From Psychroserpens sp. SPM9 (GTDB lineage Bacteria > Bacteroidota > Bacteroidia > Flavobacteriales > Flavobacteriaceae): a DNA stretch of 50,423 bases. The stretch is taken from contig NZ_JANZNR010000010.1 of assembly GCF_025153525.1 (NCBI RefSeq), forward strand, positions 1 through 50,423. The letters are read 5' to 3'. The position numbers and the translations under genes were made by a program. Under the pieces are notes generated by a model. The model was not told the DNA's origin. It ran no database searches and saw only the letters and a program-made list of their open reading frames with translations. How positions within the stretch are numbered: position 1 is the stretch's first letter; each line of letters begins with the position of its first letter. Positions 1 to 8,033 of this stretch are shown here, piece after piece.

Positions 1-439
1 TTGGGTTTAAGTTCCAGTTGGCTGGTGTGGCCCAATCTATTTCGTCACAGTCGTCGTATTGACCAACATTATTTAAAATCTCACTAACGCTATGTCTTCC
101 AAGTTGTTGCGACATTAGTTTGTCTTGCTCCAACTCTAAACGAGCACGAGGAAGATCTTTAGTAGCACGATCACTATAAAATTTGACTAAATCATCAATT
201 AAGACAGTATAAGAGATTCCTTTATTTGATAATTCTCGAAGCTCTGTTTCGCTAAGTTCAATTTGTAGCTTGTCATCGAGAAACATGGCGCCGCAAGTCA
301 TATCGACACCAGTGTGGTCTAAAATTTCGATTACAGAATCATCTATATTATTAATAGTGACTCTTTTGTAAATGTCTTGTGAAAAAGAAGTTTGAACTAC
401 TATTAATAGTAGAACAACTAAGCAGGTAATTTTTCTCAT
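1..439 (-). CDS. exported protein, N-terminal part; probable M14-type zinc carboxypeptidase (partial)
   Basis: Only the first 146 codons are in the window; the rest lies beyond the left edge. The ATG at 439 opens a clear signal peptide (MRKITCLVVLLLIVVQ, cleavage after TSFSQ). The following region has alternating short strands and helices with the pattern ELSETELRELSNKGISYTVL, then DLVKFYSDRA, and reaches DWATPANWNLNP. That order (a propeptide-like domain that measures angle or position, followed by NWNL) is what I recall from the N-termini of flavobacterial M14 carboxypeptidases exported by the type IX secretion system. The catalytic domain (HxxE...H) is not in view, so the family call is an inference; export is well supported. 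Confidence 0.6.
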   Translation of the reverse strand, partial: MRKITCLVVLLLIVVQTSFSQDIYKRVTINNIDDSVIEILDHTGVDMTCGAMFLDDKLQIELSETELRELSNKGISYTVLIDDLVKFYSDRATKDLPRARLELEQDKLMSQQLGRHSVSEILNNVGQYDDCDEIDWATPANWNLNP

Positions 440-783
440 TAGTTTGGGATTTAATGAATTATGTCAATTAGTTTAGGCTGCTAATATATTACTTTATTTC
501 AAATTTTATCTATAAAATGCAAAAAAAACCGTTGAAATGCATTTTTTGTGATTTTTAAATCATTACTTAAGAGCTTAAAACACTTTTAATCAGTTGGTTG
601 TGTCAAAACGATGAATTCTTAAGATTTTTTGAAGCTTTGAGTCTCTATTTTGATGAAATTTATTGAATTAGTTTAGATAAAAATGCTAGTATCCGTTCTT
701 AGTTAGAAGCCTGAAGTTTTATCATATGATTACCTTTTTTTTGCTTAAAAATTGATTCAAAAATTCAACTAGTAATTATGCAT
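440..783. other. A+T-rich intergenic region
   Basis: About 340 bp between the exported-protein gene, which reads away to the left, and the terminator of the tRNA gene. No open frame with a plausible start and no long inverted repeat was found. It must hold the promoter of the leftward gene, but I could not pick a convincing TAnnTTTG element. Confidence 0.5.
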
Positions 784-813
784 AAAAAAAAGTCTTACAC
801 TTTAGTGTAAGAC
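784..813 (-). terminator. intrinsic terminator of tRNA-Met
   Basis: Perfect 9-bp stem (gtcttacac / gtgtaagac, 792-813) with a 4-nt loop, followed on the minus strand by a run of eight T (784-791). It lies 12 nt downstream of the tRNA 3' end. Confidence 0.9.
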
Positions 814-825
814 CTTTAACTGTTG

Positions 826-899
826 TAGCGAGATCGAGATTTGAACTCGAGACCTCCGGGTTATGAATCCGACGCTCTAACCAACTGAGCTACCTCGCC
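826..899 (-). tRNA. tRNA-Met (anticodon CAT)
   Basis: A 74-nt cloverleaf. The acceptor stem is GGCGAGG against TCTCGCT, with G-U pairs at both ends. The D arm is AGCTCAGTTGGTTAGAGC. The anticodon CAT is at 865-863. The T arm has the stem TCGAG/CTCGA around the loop TTCAAAT. The discriminator is A and no CCA is encoded. A paired first base and the AGCTCAGTTGGTTAGAGC D arm fit the elongator tRNA-Met better than the initiator. A tRNA-Ile2, whose CAT is modified to lysidine, cannot be excluded by eye. The gene stands alone with its own promoter and terminator. Confidence 0.93.
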
Positions 900-949
900 A
901 AAATTTTATAGTGAAGGCAGCCAAGGCTACCTCGCCATTTATGAGGGTG

Positions 950-980
950 CAAATATAAAAACAAATTTTATCTGTACAAA
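950..980 (-). promoter_or_regulatory. Bacteroidota-type promoter of tRNA-Met
   Basis: On the minus strand TTTG (980-977), a spacer of exactly 19 nt, then TATATTTG (957-950), which matches the TTTG-N19-TAnnTTTG consensus perfectly. The expected start of transcription is near 944, about 45 nt before the tRNA. The leader contains a second copy of the first 12 nt around the tRNA 5' end. Confidence 0.85.
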
Positions 981-1066
981 CATAAAATAAGCAAATTATT
1001 TTTTTCAACATTTTAGTTTTAAACTCAACAATTAATGTATATATTGAGCGCTATAAGAAGATTACT

Positions 1067-1459
1067 ATGGAAGATAAAGTTAAAATAGAAATGGAGTTTG
1101 TTATTCACGCTTCACCACAACTTTTATATCAATATATATCTACGCCTTCAGGTATGTCTGAATGGTTTGCAGATAACGTTAACTCTAGAGGTGAATTGTT
1201 CACTTTTATATGGGATGGTAGTGAAGAAAAAGCGAAGCTACTAAGTAAAAAAAGCGGCGAGCGTGTCAAATTTAGATGGTTAGCCGATGAAGAAGATGGA
1301 GAATCTTATTTTTTCGAAATACGAATTCAGGTTGATGAAATCACTAAAGATGTCTCAATAATTGTAACAGATTATGCTGATGATGATGAAGTAGATGAAG
1401 CAAAAATGCTTTGGGATAACCAAATATCAAGTTTAAAACAAGTTTTAGGTTCTGCTTAG
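1067..1459 (+). CDS. START-like domain protein
   Basis: 130 residues, a single small alpha/beta domain of the START/SRPBCC fold as found in a family conserved in Bacteroidota. The N-terminal strand runs into FVIHASPQLLYQYISTPSGM, then SEWFADNV, FTFIWDGSEEKAKLL, VKFRWLADEE and an acidic C-terminal helix with MLWDNQISSLKQVLG. This is the strand-helix-strand layout of AHSA1-like proteins. The family likely binds a hydrophobic ligand or a client protein; no catalytic role is established that I know of. No signal peptide, so cytoplasmic. It ends 30 nt before a strong terminator, so it is probably a single-gene transcript. Confidence 0.85.
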   Translation: MEDKVKIEMEFVIHASPQLLYQYISTPSGMSEWFADNVNSRGELFTFIWDGSEEKAKLLSKKSGERVKFRWLADEEDGESYFFEIRIQVDEITKDVSIIVTDYADDDEVDEAKMLWDNQISSLKQVLGSA

Positions 1460-1481
1460 AAGTTGTAAATCATATTAGTTT

Positions 1482-1489
1482 TATATTTG
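1482..1489 (+). promoter_or_regulatory. -7 element (TATATTTG) of the aminotransferase gene, overlapping the upstream terminator
   Basis: TATATTTG at 1482-1489 shares its last base with the first base of the terminator stem (1489). A TTG at 1463-1465 lies 16 nt upstream, a little short for a -33 box. Transcription would start near 1494-1497, inside the hairpin sequence, so the new transcript would not contain the whole terminator stem. Confidence 0.55.
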
Positions 1490-1516
1490 TCTCGATTTTT
1501 AATCGAGACTTTTTTT
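1489..1516 (+). terminator. intrinsic terminator of the START-like gene, abutting the next start codon
   Basis: An 8-bp stem gtctcgat (1489-1496) and atcgagac (1502-1509) with a 5-nt loop and seven T (1510-1516). The next base is the A of the ATG of the downstream gene. Confidence 0.85.
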
Positions 1517-2362
1517 ATGATCAATTTTAATGGCCAACTTACAGAAGATTCAAAATGTATTACCACCAAAAATAGAGGATATAAATATGGAGATGCGCTT
1601 TTTGAAACCTTAAAAGTTGTACATGGTAAAATTTTGTTTTGGGAAGACCATTATTTTAGATTGATGGCGTCTATGCGAATTATGCGTATGGAGATTCCTA
1701 TGCATTTTACAATGGAATTTTTAGAAGCTGAAATTTTAAAAACGATTAATGTTAACGGACTCGCAACATCTACAGCAAGGGTGAGATTCGATGTCGATAG
1801 AGGAGATGGTGGGAAATACCTTCCGAAGGAAAAAATAATTAGTTATAGCATTAAAGCAGAAGCCTTAGAAGGCGACTTTTATGCGGTTTCAACTTACGAT
1901 TCATATACCGTTGATTTATTTAAAGATTATTTTGTTGCTCCAGGTTTGCTGTCTACATTAAAAACAAATAATAAAGCCATTAATGTTTTGGGCAGTATTT
2001 ATGCTGAAGAGAATGATTTTGATAACTGTTTGTTGCTCAATACTAATAAAACTGTTGTTGAGGCCTTAAACGGAAACCTGTTTTTAGTGAAGGGTGATAC
2101 TATAAAAACACCTCCTATTGAAGACGGATGTCTCAACGGAATCATGAGAAAACAAATCATCGATGTGATTTTAAATTCGGGAGATTATGTGTTAGAAACC
2201 GCTTCTATTTCACCTTTTGAGCTTCAGAAAGCCGACGAATTATTTATAACTAATGTGATTGTAGGCGTACAGCCTATATTAAAGTACCGCAAAAAAGAAT
2301 TTACGACTAAAGTTTCCGAAGATATTTTGAAGCGTTTTAATATAAAACTCCGATTGGCTTAA
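1517..2362 (+). CDS. class IV aminotransferase (PLP-dependent; branched-chain aminotransferase / aminodeoxychorismate lyase type)
   Basis: 281 residues from the ATG at 1517. A TTG further upstream would translate the terminator hairpin and is unlikely. The fold-type IV motifs are present in order: an N-terminal FNGQLTEDSKCI, then NRGYKYGDALFETLKV with the GDALFET hallmark, an RFDVDRGDG strand, LKTNNKAINVLG where LK supplies the PLP lysine, TVVEALNGNLFLVKGD, then PPIEDGCLNGIMRKQII. These are shared by IlvE, Dat and PabC. Bacteroidota paralogues of this length are often annotated simply as aminotransferase class IV, and the presence of an LKTNN context does not decide between amino-acid transamination and the 4-amino-4-deoxychorismate lyase of folate synthesis. 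The gene converges on yqgE and overlaps it by 4 bp. Confidence 0.88.
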   Translation: MINFNGQLTEDSKCITTKNRGYKYGDALFETLKVVHGKILFWEDHYFRLMASMRIMRMEIPMHFTMEFLEAEILKTINVNGLATSTARVRFDVDRGDGGKYLPKEKIISYSIKAEALEGDFYAVSTYDSYTVDLFKDYFVAPGLLSTLKTNNKAINVLGSIYAEENDFDNCLLLNTNKTVVEALNGNLFLVKGDTIKTPPIEDGCLNGIMRKQIIDVILNSGDYVLETASISPFELQKADELFITNVIVGVQPILKYRKKEFTTKVSEDILKRFNIKLRLA

Positions 2363-2919
2363 TTGTAACTCGGATTTTCAGGAGCGTTAGACCATAACGA
2401 ATAATCGCCACCAAGTTCCAGCATTTTTTCTTTCCAGAAGGAATCACAGCATTTGTCAATGAGCTCATTCTTGTAAACGTTTTCAGAAACAATCCAGGCA
2501 TTTGATTCTAACTCATTTTCTAATTGTTTGGCATCCCAGCCAGAGTAGCCTAAGAAAAAACGTATATCGGAAGTCGTAAGTTTTTTATTTTCAAGAAGCT
2601 CAAGAACCACCTCAAAGTTACCGCCCCAAAAGACCCCATGTGATATTTCGATGCTATCTGGAATTAAACTCGGAACCTGATGTATAAAATACAAATTATC
2701 TTGTTCTACAGGGCCGCCATTAAAGACTTTGAAAGGCGCTTCAGTTTCTGGAATAAGATCGTTAAGTGTGTATTCTAAAGGCTTGTTTAAAATAAACCCA
2801 ATAGAACCTTGTTCATTATAATCTGCTAATAAAATAACAGATCGATTAAATGAAATATCACCAATAATAGATGGTTCGGCAATTAAAAGATGTCCTTTTT
2901 CGGGCTTTGCTATAATCAT
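2359..2919 (-). CDS. YqgE/AlgH family protein
   Basis: 186 residues, the full length of the family. The N-terminal signature GHLLIAEPSIIGDISFNRSV, GSIGFILNKPLEYTLNDL, FNGGPVEQDNLYFIH and the C-terminal FFLGYSGWDAKQLENELE are all present. YqgE proteins are cytoplasmic with a unique beta fold and no proven biochemical role; AlgH in pseudomonads was once called a transcriptional regulator. It lies downstream of the HU gene on the same strand, behind a terminator, and converges with the aminotransferase gene. Confidence 0.93.
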   Translation of the reverse strand: MIIAKPEKGHLLIAEPSIIGDISFNRSVILLADYNEQGSIGFILNKPLEYTLNDLIPETEAPFKVFNGGPVEQDNLYFIHQVPSLIPDSIEISHGVFWGGNFEVVLELLENKKLTTSDIRFFLGYSGWDAKQLENELESNAWIVSENVYKNELIDKCCDSFWKEKMLELGGDYSLWSNAPENPSYN

Positions 2920-2992
2920 GTGACTATGAAATATGTAACTAATCTAAAACATATTTTACTAATAACCAATAAATTTGATTAGAATATAAAAC

Positions 2993-3016
2993 AAAAAAGC
3001 CCACTTTATAGTGAGC
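2993..3016 (-). terminator. intrinsic terminator downstream of the HU gene
   Basis: On the minus strand a 7-bp stem gctcact/agtgggc (one G-T pair) with a 4-nt loop at 2999-3016, followed by six T at 2998-2993. It lies 25 nt after the HU stop codon. Confidence 0.85.
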
Positions 3017-3041
3017 TTTTCGTAATCTATTTAAAGAAATA

Positions 3042-3314
3042 CTAGTTTACAGCATTACTTAAATCAGAACCAGCTTTAAACTTTACTACGTTTTTTGCTT
3101 TGATTTGTATTGTTTTACCAGTTTGAGGGTTTCTTCCTTCTCTTGCAGATCTTCTAGAAACTGACCAAGATCCAAATCCTACTAAAGAAACTCTTTTTCC
3201 TTTTTGTAAAGATCCTTCGATGTCAATTAATAATGAATCTAATGCTTTCTTAGCAGCTGCTTTTGTAATTCCAGCATTTTCTGCCATTCCATTGATTAAA
3301 TCTGTTTTGTTCAT
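3042..3314 (-). CDS. HU family DNA-binding protein
   Basis: 90 residues, the standard size of an HU/IHF subunit. It begins MNKTDLINGMAENAGITKAAAKKALDSLL (the helical dimerisation part). The DNA-binding arm region follows with GFGSWSVSRRSAREGRNPQTGKTI, including the conserved RxGRNPQTG signature, and it ends with KAKNVVKFKAGSDL. HU dimers bend and wrap chromosomal DNA and act in nucleoid structure, replication and repair. It has its own promoter and terminator, as expected for an abundant protein. It may be one of several HU paralogues. Confidence 0.96.
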   Translation of the reverse strand: MNKTDLINGMAENAGITKAAAKKALDSLLIDIEGSLQKGKRVSLVGFGSWSVSRRSAREGRNPQTGKTIQIKAKNVVKFKAGSDLSNAVN

Positions 3315-3376
3315 AAATTTAAATTTTAAATTGTTAAAAAAATAGTTGGGTTAAACGTTATTGTTAAATCCGTCTA

Positions 3377-3407
3377 CAAATTTATACGTAATATCCATCT
3401 ATGCAAG
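3377..3407 (-). promoter_or_regulatory. promoter of the HU gene
   Basis: On the minus strand CTTG (3407-3404), 19 nt of spacer, then TAAATTTG (3384-3377), close to TTTG-N19-TAnnTTTG. The predicted leader is about 60 nt long, up to the ATG at 3314. Confidence 0.7.
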
Positions 3408-3511
3408 TAATAGCAAGGGAAATGCAAATTTTTGTTGATAACTTAGAGCATTTGTTAATAAAGGCTTGCATTTCGTCGGATATTTTTTTAATATCAATGT
3501 ATATAAGGGTT

Positions 3512-4465
3512 TTAGAGCATTTTAGCGTTTTCCTCAAAATTATAACCGTTAAGAAGCGATTTGATATCCATTTTTCGTTTTCCAGGTAGTTGAATTTCTT
3601 CGATAAGGATGTAACCATCTCTTACTGCAACTTTTAGTTCGTTTTTGCTCACAATTAATTCTCCATTTTCAAAGTTATGCGTGTCGCGCTCTTTTCCGAT
3701 ATTGAAAATTTTGACATTTAGTGTTTCATCACCATTTTCAAGTTGACACCATGCCGCAGGAAACGGATTTAAACCTCGTATCATATTATATATGGTGTTT
3801 AGGTCTTGATTCCAGTCAATTTTGCAATTATCTCTATTTAGCTTATAAGCTGTTTTTAAGTCTTCAGTTTTAGGTTGTATAGTTGTTTCAACGTCACCTT
3901 CCTCAATGTATTTTACAGTTTCCAAAACTAAATCGCTTCCAATGGTCATAAGCTTGTCATGAAGTGAACCTACTGTTTCTTCAGCAGTGATATCTATTTC
4001 TTTTTGAAGTATAATGGCTCCAGTATCTATCTTTTCGTCAATAAAGAAAGTCGTGACGCCTGTTTTTGTTTCGCCATTAATAATTGCCCAATGTATTGGA
4101 GCTGCACCTCTGTAATTAGGAAGTAGCGAAGCATGTAAATTAAACGTGCCGTATTTAGGCATTCCCCAAACCACTTCAGGTAACATTCTAAAGGCGACAA
4201 TAATTTGAAGATTGGCATTTAGAGCTTTTAATTCTTTAATAAAGCCTTCATCTTTAAGATTTGTAGGTTGTAAAACGTTTAAACCTTGGGCTACAGCGTA
4301 TTTTTTTACTGCGGATGTATTCAGCTTTCTGCCACGTCCTGCTGGTTTGTCGGGAGCTGTAATTACGCCAACAATAGTGTAATCTTGTTCTACAAGTGTT
4401 TTTAGGGTGGAAACTGCAAAATCTGGAGTTCCCATAAATACAATTCTCAAAGTGTCTCTCTTCAT
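3512..4465 (-). CDS. fmt: methionyl-tRNA formyltransferase
   Basis: 317 residues, typical for Fmt. The N-terminal formyltransferase domain has RIVFMGTPDFAVSTLKTL, ITAPDKPAGRGRKL (the loop that grips the tRNA acceptor), FNLHASLLPNYRGAAPIHWAI with the catalytic HASLLPxYRG signature, and GVTTFFIDEKIDTGAI. The C-terminal OB-like domain holds LNPFPAAWCQL. It formylates initiator Met-tRNA using 10-formyl-tetrahydrofolate. The ATG overlaps the recQ stop codon by 4 bp, so translation is coupled, and the two genes plus the upstream ATPase gene form one operon. Confidence 0.97.
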   Translation of the reverse strand: MKRDTLRIVFMGTPDFAVSTLKTLVEQDYTIVGVITAPDKPAGRGRKLNTSAVKKYAVAQGLNVLQPTNLKDEGFIKELKALNANLQIIVAFRMLPEVVWGMPKYGTFNLHASLLPNYRGAAPIHWAIINGETKTGVTTFFIDEKIDTGAIILQKEIDITAEETVGSLHDKLMTIGSDLVLETVKYIEEGDVETTIQPKTEDLKTAYKLNRDNCKIDWNQDLNTIYNMIRGLNPFPAAWCQLENGDETLNVKIFNIGKERDTHNFENGELIVSKNELKVAVRDGYILIEEIQLPGKRKMDIKSLLNGYNFEENAKML

Positions 4466-6366
4466 AGATGTTTTAATTTATAGGTATTGGCCGAAGTCAT
4501 TTCGACAATATGGTGTTCTAGTAATAGCTTTAAAATGTCTAATAACTGGTCTTTCTCGTAAGGTAATTGTTCTACTAATTGGCGAGAACTTAAAGGTTTT
4601 TTTTCTAAAGCTAAAATAATCTGTTTCTGAATAGCTTTTGGAGATGGTGGCGCTTCCGTATTTTGTTGGGATATACATACAGAGCAGATGCCACAATTTG
4701 TTTCTGAAACTTCTCCAAAATAGTTAAGCAATTGCTGACTCTTACAAACCGAATCATTGGTAATATATTCTAAAACCGAATGCACTTGGGAGCGTTTTAA
4801 TTCCTGTTGTTTTTCAACAAGATTTGCAATTCTGTTGATGGTTTTATCGTCTTCTCTTGGCTGAAGAAAAATAACTTCAGAATCGGTATTAGAAAATAAA
4901 AAATCGACGATACCATCTTTATGTAATTGTTGTAAAATCGCAATGACTTGCTTTTCGCTTACCTGAGCTTTGTCAGATATCAATGCGATGTTAATAGCTA
5001 GCTGATGTTCAAAAATGCCGCCGTAAGTCCTTAAAATGGTTTTTACAACAGTATTGTATTGCGAATGGGTTTCTAAATAGGAAAACATCGCAGGATTACT
5101 CACGATAAACTGCAATTTGGTTTTGTAGTTAAATTGCTGTGAAAGTTTAATAATACTACTTCTATCTAAAATTTGAAAGGTGTTAAATGTTTTTGAACTT
5201 TTAAAATCGTAAGCCTTACAAAAATCGCTAAAGTTAAAGCGATGCGTGGTTAATTCACCTTCGCCATAAGAGATTTGAAAATAGTTGCACAGCTTTCTGT
5301 AAACTAGTTTGATTTCATCAATCGTTGGTAAACTATTTATAAACTGATTTTTTAAAGTTTGCTCATCAGATTTATTGGTTAATACAATAGCAAAAGCAGG
5401 TTCACTATTTCGTCCGGCACGTCCCGCTTCTTGATAGTAACTTTCTAAACTTTCAGGGAGATTAATATGAAATACAGTTTTTACATCAGGTTTATCAATG
5501 CCCATGCCAAAAGCCGTTGTTGCTACCATGATTTCCTTTTGGTTATGCATCCATTGGTATAAGCGCTCTTGTTTGTCTTTAGTTGGAATTCCGCCATGAA
5601 AATAAGTCGAACTGAATCCTTTTTTTTCTAAAACATTATGAATTTCAATCGTCATTTTTCGGCTTCTCACATAGATGATAGACGAACCACGATACTTTTT
5701 AAGTTGCTGCTCTAAATCATAGAGTTTATCTTCACTAAACAAGACTTGATAGGAGATGTTTGGTCGTGCAAAAGAGGCTTTAAATAGTTGCGGCGCAATA
5801 AAATCTAACTCTTTTATGGTTTCTTCAATCACCTTTGGTTTTGCTGTGGCTGTTAATGCAATCACATTAACACTTGGCTGCAATTGCCTAAGAATAGAAA
5901 TGTTTTTATAAGCGGGTCTAAAATCATTTCCCCACTGACTGATACAATGGGCTTCGTCAACAGCAATCAGATTAACATTCATTTGTTCTATTCGCTGTTT
6001 GACAATGTCTTGTTGTAAGCGTTCAGGTGAGAGGTATAAAAATTTGTAATTTCCGTAGATGCAATTGTCGAGAAGGGTGTCAAGCTCACTATATTTGATT
6101 CCACTCGTAATCGCCATCGCCTTGATCCCTTTTTCTTTGAGTGTATTGACTTGGTCTTTCATTAAAGCGACTAAGGGAGAGATGACAATGCAGATGCCAT
6201 CTTTTATAAGGGCCGGAATTTGAAAACATACCGATTTTCCACCACCTGTAGGCAATAAAGCAAAGGTGTCGTTGTTTTCTAAAACCGAATTGATAATCGC
6301 TTCTTGATAAGGTCTAAAAGAGGTGTGATTCCAATACTGTTCTAATATAGTTATAGGGTGAGACAT
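4462..6366 (-). CDS. recQ: ATP-dependent DNA helicase RecQ
   Basis: 634 residues. Superfamily 2 helicase core: FRPYQEAIINSVLENNDTFALLPTG (motif 0 and Walker A TGGGKS at residues 40-45), DEAH at 137-140 within AVDEAHCISQWGNDFRPAY (the RecQ signature), ALTATA, then IIYVRSRK, STYFHGG, VATTAFGMGIDKPDVK and YYQEAGRAGR. The C-terminal RQC part has a zinc cysteine set near residue 560 (VCKSQQLLNYFGE, then CGICSVC), followed by a winged helix. It unwinds duplex DNA 3'-5' in recombinational repair. The length and the zinc motif set late in the chain fit the second RecQ type common in Bacteroidota. It starts directly after the stop of the ATPase gene (TAGATG). Confidence 0.96.
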   Translation of the reverse strand: MSHPITILEQYWNHTSFRPYQEAIINSVLENNDTFALLPTGGGKSVCFQIPALIKDGICIVISPLVALMKDQVNTLKEKGIKAMAITSGIKYSELDTLLDNCIYGNYKFLYLSPERLQQDIVKQRIEQMNVNLIAVDEAHCISQWGNDFRPAYKNISILRQLQPSVNVIALTATAKPKVIEETIKELDFIAPQLFKASFARPNISYQVLFSEDKLYDLEQQLKKYRGSSIIYVRSRKMTIEIHNVLEKKGFSSTYFHGGIPTKDKQERLYQWMHNQKEIMVATTAFGMGIDKPDVKTVFHINLPESLESYYQEAGRAGRNSEPAFAIVLTNKSDEQTLKNQFINSLPTIDEIKLVYRKLCNYFQISYGEGELTTHRFNFSDFCKAYDFKSSKTFNTFQILDRSSIIKLSQQFNYKTKLQFIVSNPAMFSYLETHSQYNTVVKTILRTYGGIFEHQLAINIALISDKAQVSEKQVIAILQQLHKDGIVDFLFSNTDSEVIFLQPREDDKTINRIANLVEKQQELKRSQVHSVLEYITNDSVCKSQQLLNYFGEVSETNCGICSVCISQQNTEAPPSPKAIQKQIILALEKKPLSSRQLVEQLPYEKDQLLDILKLLLEHHIVEMTSANTYKLKHL

Positions 6367-6906
6367 CTATAGTTTTAAACGGTCTATTATAAAATTAGCG
6401 CGATTTTCTATACTTTCAAAAGGCACATCGATAAGCTTGTAACCAAAACGTTGGTACGTATTTAATAAAGCATCATGAATCTCAACAGCTTGGTCAAAGT
6501 TTTCATAACGTTCACTGTCACTAACAAAAATTTCCTGCCAAGGCGCTAATACAAAAACGTCATCGTAGATATGATTCTCACAGGCGTCAGTAAAATGCGA
6601 CGGATACGCACTTTTAGCATAGTCCATATAGGCTAAAACATCGGGCAAACCTCGGTCTAAAAACACAATGTGAGCATCATTATCTTGAGCATCTATATAC
6701 TGTTGCGTTCGGGCTTTTAAAAGCAATTCACTAAAAAGTAATGGCTCGGTGAGAAAAAGTTGATCAATCCCTTCTTTTCTGGCCTCAAGTGTCACTTGTC
6801 TTGATACTTCTTCAAAACAGGTGTAACCCCTTGAAATTAATTCATTTATGATAGATGATTTTCCGGTTCCGGGACCACCAGTAATAACTATTTTTTTTGT
6901 ATTCAA
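6367..6906 (-). CDS. AAA family ATPase / P-loop kinase-like protein (AAA_28, NadR-like)
   Basis: 179 residues of a compact P-loop NTPase. Walker A is GGPGTGKSS at residues 10-18. A lid-like region follows with CFEEVSRQVTLEARKEG and VFLDRGLPDVLAYM, where FLDRG occupies the place of the DRG/DxG motif of nucleoside kinases, then FVLAPWQEIFVSDSERYENFDQAVEIHDALL. This pattern is the AAA_28 family, related to the kinase domain of NadR; the substrate is unknown. It is the first gene of the tight operon with recQ and fmt and is transcribed divergently from the DUF493 gene. Confidence 0.85.
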   Translation of the reverse strand: MNTKKIVITGGPGTGKSSIINELISRGYTCFEEVSRQVTLEARKEGIDQLFLTEPLLFSELLLKARTQQYIDAQDNDAHIVFLDRGLPDVLAYMDYAKSAYPSHFTDACENHIYDDVFVLAPWQEIFVSDSERYENFDQAVEIHDALLNTYQRFGYKLIDVPFESIENRANFIIDRLKL

Positions 6907-6969
6907 TTTGGCAAGGTTTTGGTTGTAAAATTAACAATAATTAGACAAAGCAAAATGCAAAGTAAAATG

Positions 6970-6977
6970 TATCTTTG
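6970..6977 (+). promoter_or_regulatory. -7 promoter element of the DUF493 gene
   Basis: TATCTTTG, a perfect TAnnTTTG, ends 19 nt before the ATG at 6997. I see no clear TTTG at the -33 distance. It supports the shorter start for the DUF493 protein. Confidence 0.6.
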
Positions 6978-6996
6978 TTTCCGAAGAAAAAATACT

Positions 6997-7290
6997 ATGA
7001 GTCCACAGAAAAAATCAGAAGAATTTTATAAGAAGCTAAGAAGCCAATTGTATGAAACCGCTAGTTGGCCTTCAGAATATCTCTATAAATTTATTGTGCC
7101 TACAGAGGCTAATAAAATCAAGCAAATAGAAGATTTATTTGATAATTTAGGCGCCGTAATTACGACTAAAGAATCTGGTAAAGGTACCTATACCAGTGTG
7201 TCTGTAAATTTACAAATGAAAGACCCAGATGCCGTAATTGAAAAATATAAAGAAGTTGCCAATACAGTAGAAGGTGTTATTTCTTTGTAA
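6997..7290 (+). CDS. DUF493 family protein (YbeD-like)
   Basis: 97 residues from the ATG at 6997. An in-frame upstream start at 6919 would run through the promoter and is rejected. The ferredoxin-like ACT-type fold of the family is recognisable in YLYKFIVPTEANKIKQIEDLF, AVITTKESGKGTYTSVSVNLQM and DPDAVIEKYKEVANTVEGVISL. Family members are small cytoplasmic proteins; E. coli YbeD sits next to lipoate synthesis genes, but the family's role is not settled. It stands about 90 bp upstream of the DUF4290 gene and may be cotranscribed with it. Confidence 0.88.
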   Translation: MSPQKKSEEFYKKLRSQLYETASWPSEYLYKFIVPTEANKIKQIEDLFDNLGAVITTKESGKGTYTSVSVNLQMKDPDAVIEKYKEVANTVEGVISL

Positions 7291-7379
7291 AATGGAGTTT
7301 CAATAACTATTTTTTTGTATTTTGCAGACATGCAGAAGTACTTCATGCACGATTTACAAATACTACACAAATATATATT

Positions 7380-8024
7380 TTGATAGACGATATAGAATAC
7401 AACACAGAGCGTGAACATTTGATTATTCCTGAATACGGAAGACATCTCCAAAAAATGGTAAACTACGCGAAACAATTACCAACAAAAGAAGAACGTAACA
7501 AGGTTGCAAAATCCATTATTAATGTGATGGGAAATTTACAGCCTCATTTACGTGATGTACCAGATTTTCAGCATAAACTTTGGGATCAACTTTTTATTAT
7601 TGCCGATTTTGAACTCGATGCAGATTCGCCTTATCCTAAACCTTCGAAAGAAGAATTAAATGAGCGCCCAGAACCTTTAAAATATCCTCAAAATTTCCCT
7701 AAATATCGCTTCTACGGAAACAATATAAAAACCATGATAGACGTGGCTAATACCTGGGAAGATGGCGAATTAAAAGAGGCGTTGATCTATACGATTGCCA
7801 ATCATATGAAGAAATGCTTCTTGAATTGGAATAAAGATACTGTTGAAGATGATGTGATTTTTAATCATTTATACGAATTGTCTGGAGGTAAAATTAATCT
7901 TAAAGGGAGTGAAGAAGACCTTTCAGATGTTACAAGTTTGATGCGTAATAAAAAGAAATATTCTAACACAAAGAAATCGCATCACAAAAAGAACAACTCT
8001 AACCGAAACAGAAAACGCTACTAA
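7380..8024 (+). CDS. DUF4290 domain-containing protein (TTG start)
   Basis: 214 residues, a family confined to Bacteroidota. The conserved core begins at IDDIEYNTEREHLIIPEYGRH, and the only start codon that includes it is TTG at 7380; there is no ATG before residue 25. GNLQPHLRDVPDFQHKLWDQLF is a strongly conserved block. The C-terminus is a lysine/arginine/asparagine-rich tail (KKSHHKKNNSNRNRKRY), suggesting nucleic-acid or ribosome contact. Function unknown. Only 9 nt separate it from murA, so the two are surely cotranscribed. Confidence 0.9.
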   Translation: MIDDIEYNTEREHLIIPEYGRHLQKMVNYAKQLPTKEERNKVAKSIINVMGNLQPHLRDVPDFQHKLWDQLFIIADFELDADSPYPKPSKEELNERPEPLKYPQNFPKYRFYGNNIKTMIDVANTWEDGELKEALIYTIANHMKKCFLNWNKDTVEDDVIFNHLYELSGGKINLKGSEEDLSDVTSLMRNKKKYSNTKKSHHKKNNSNRNRKRY

Positions 8025-8033
8025 TTACAATTC

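Noticed and set aside
826-937. Integrated element at tRNA-Met
   Set aside because: No integrase, no direct repeat of the tRNA 3' end and no accessory genes beside it.
1487-1516. TTG start extending the aminotransferase by 10 codons
   Set aside because: The extension translates the terminator hairpin, and the family N-terminus begins at the ATG at 1517.
3382-3618. Open frames on both strands between the HU and fmt genes
   Set aside because: Both overlap fmt or have no coding-like composition, and they mirror each other as shadow frames.
6919-6996. Upstream ATG-type extension of the DUF493 protein
   Set aside because: It runs through the TATCTTTG promoter element; the conserved domain starts at 6997.
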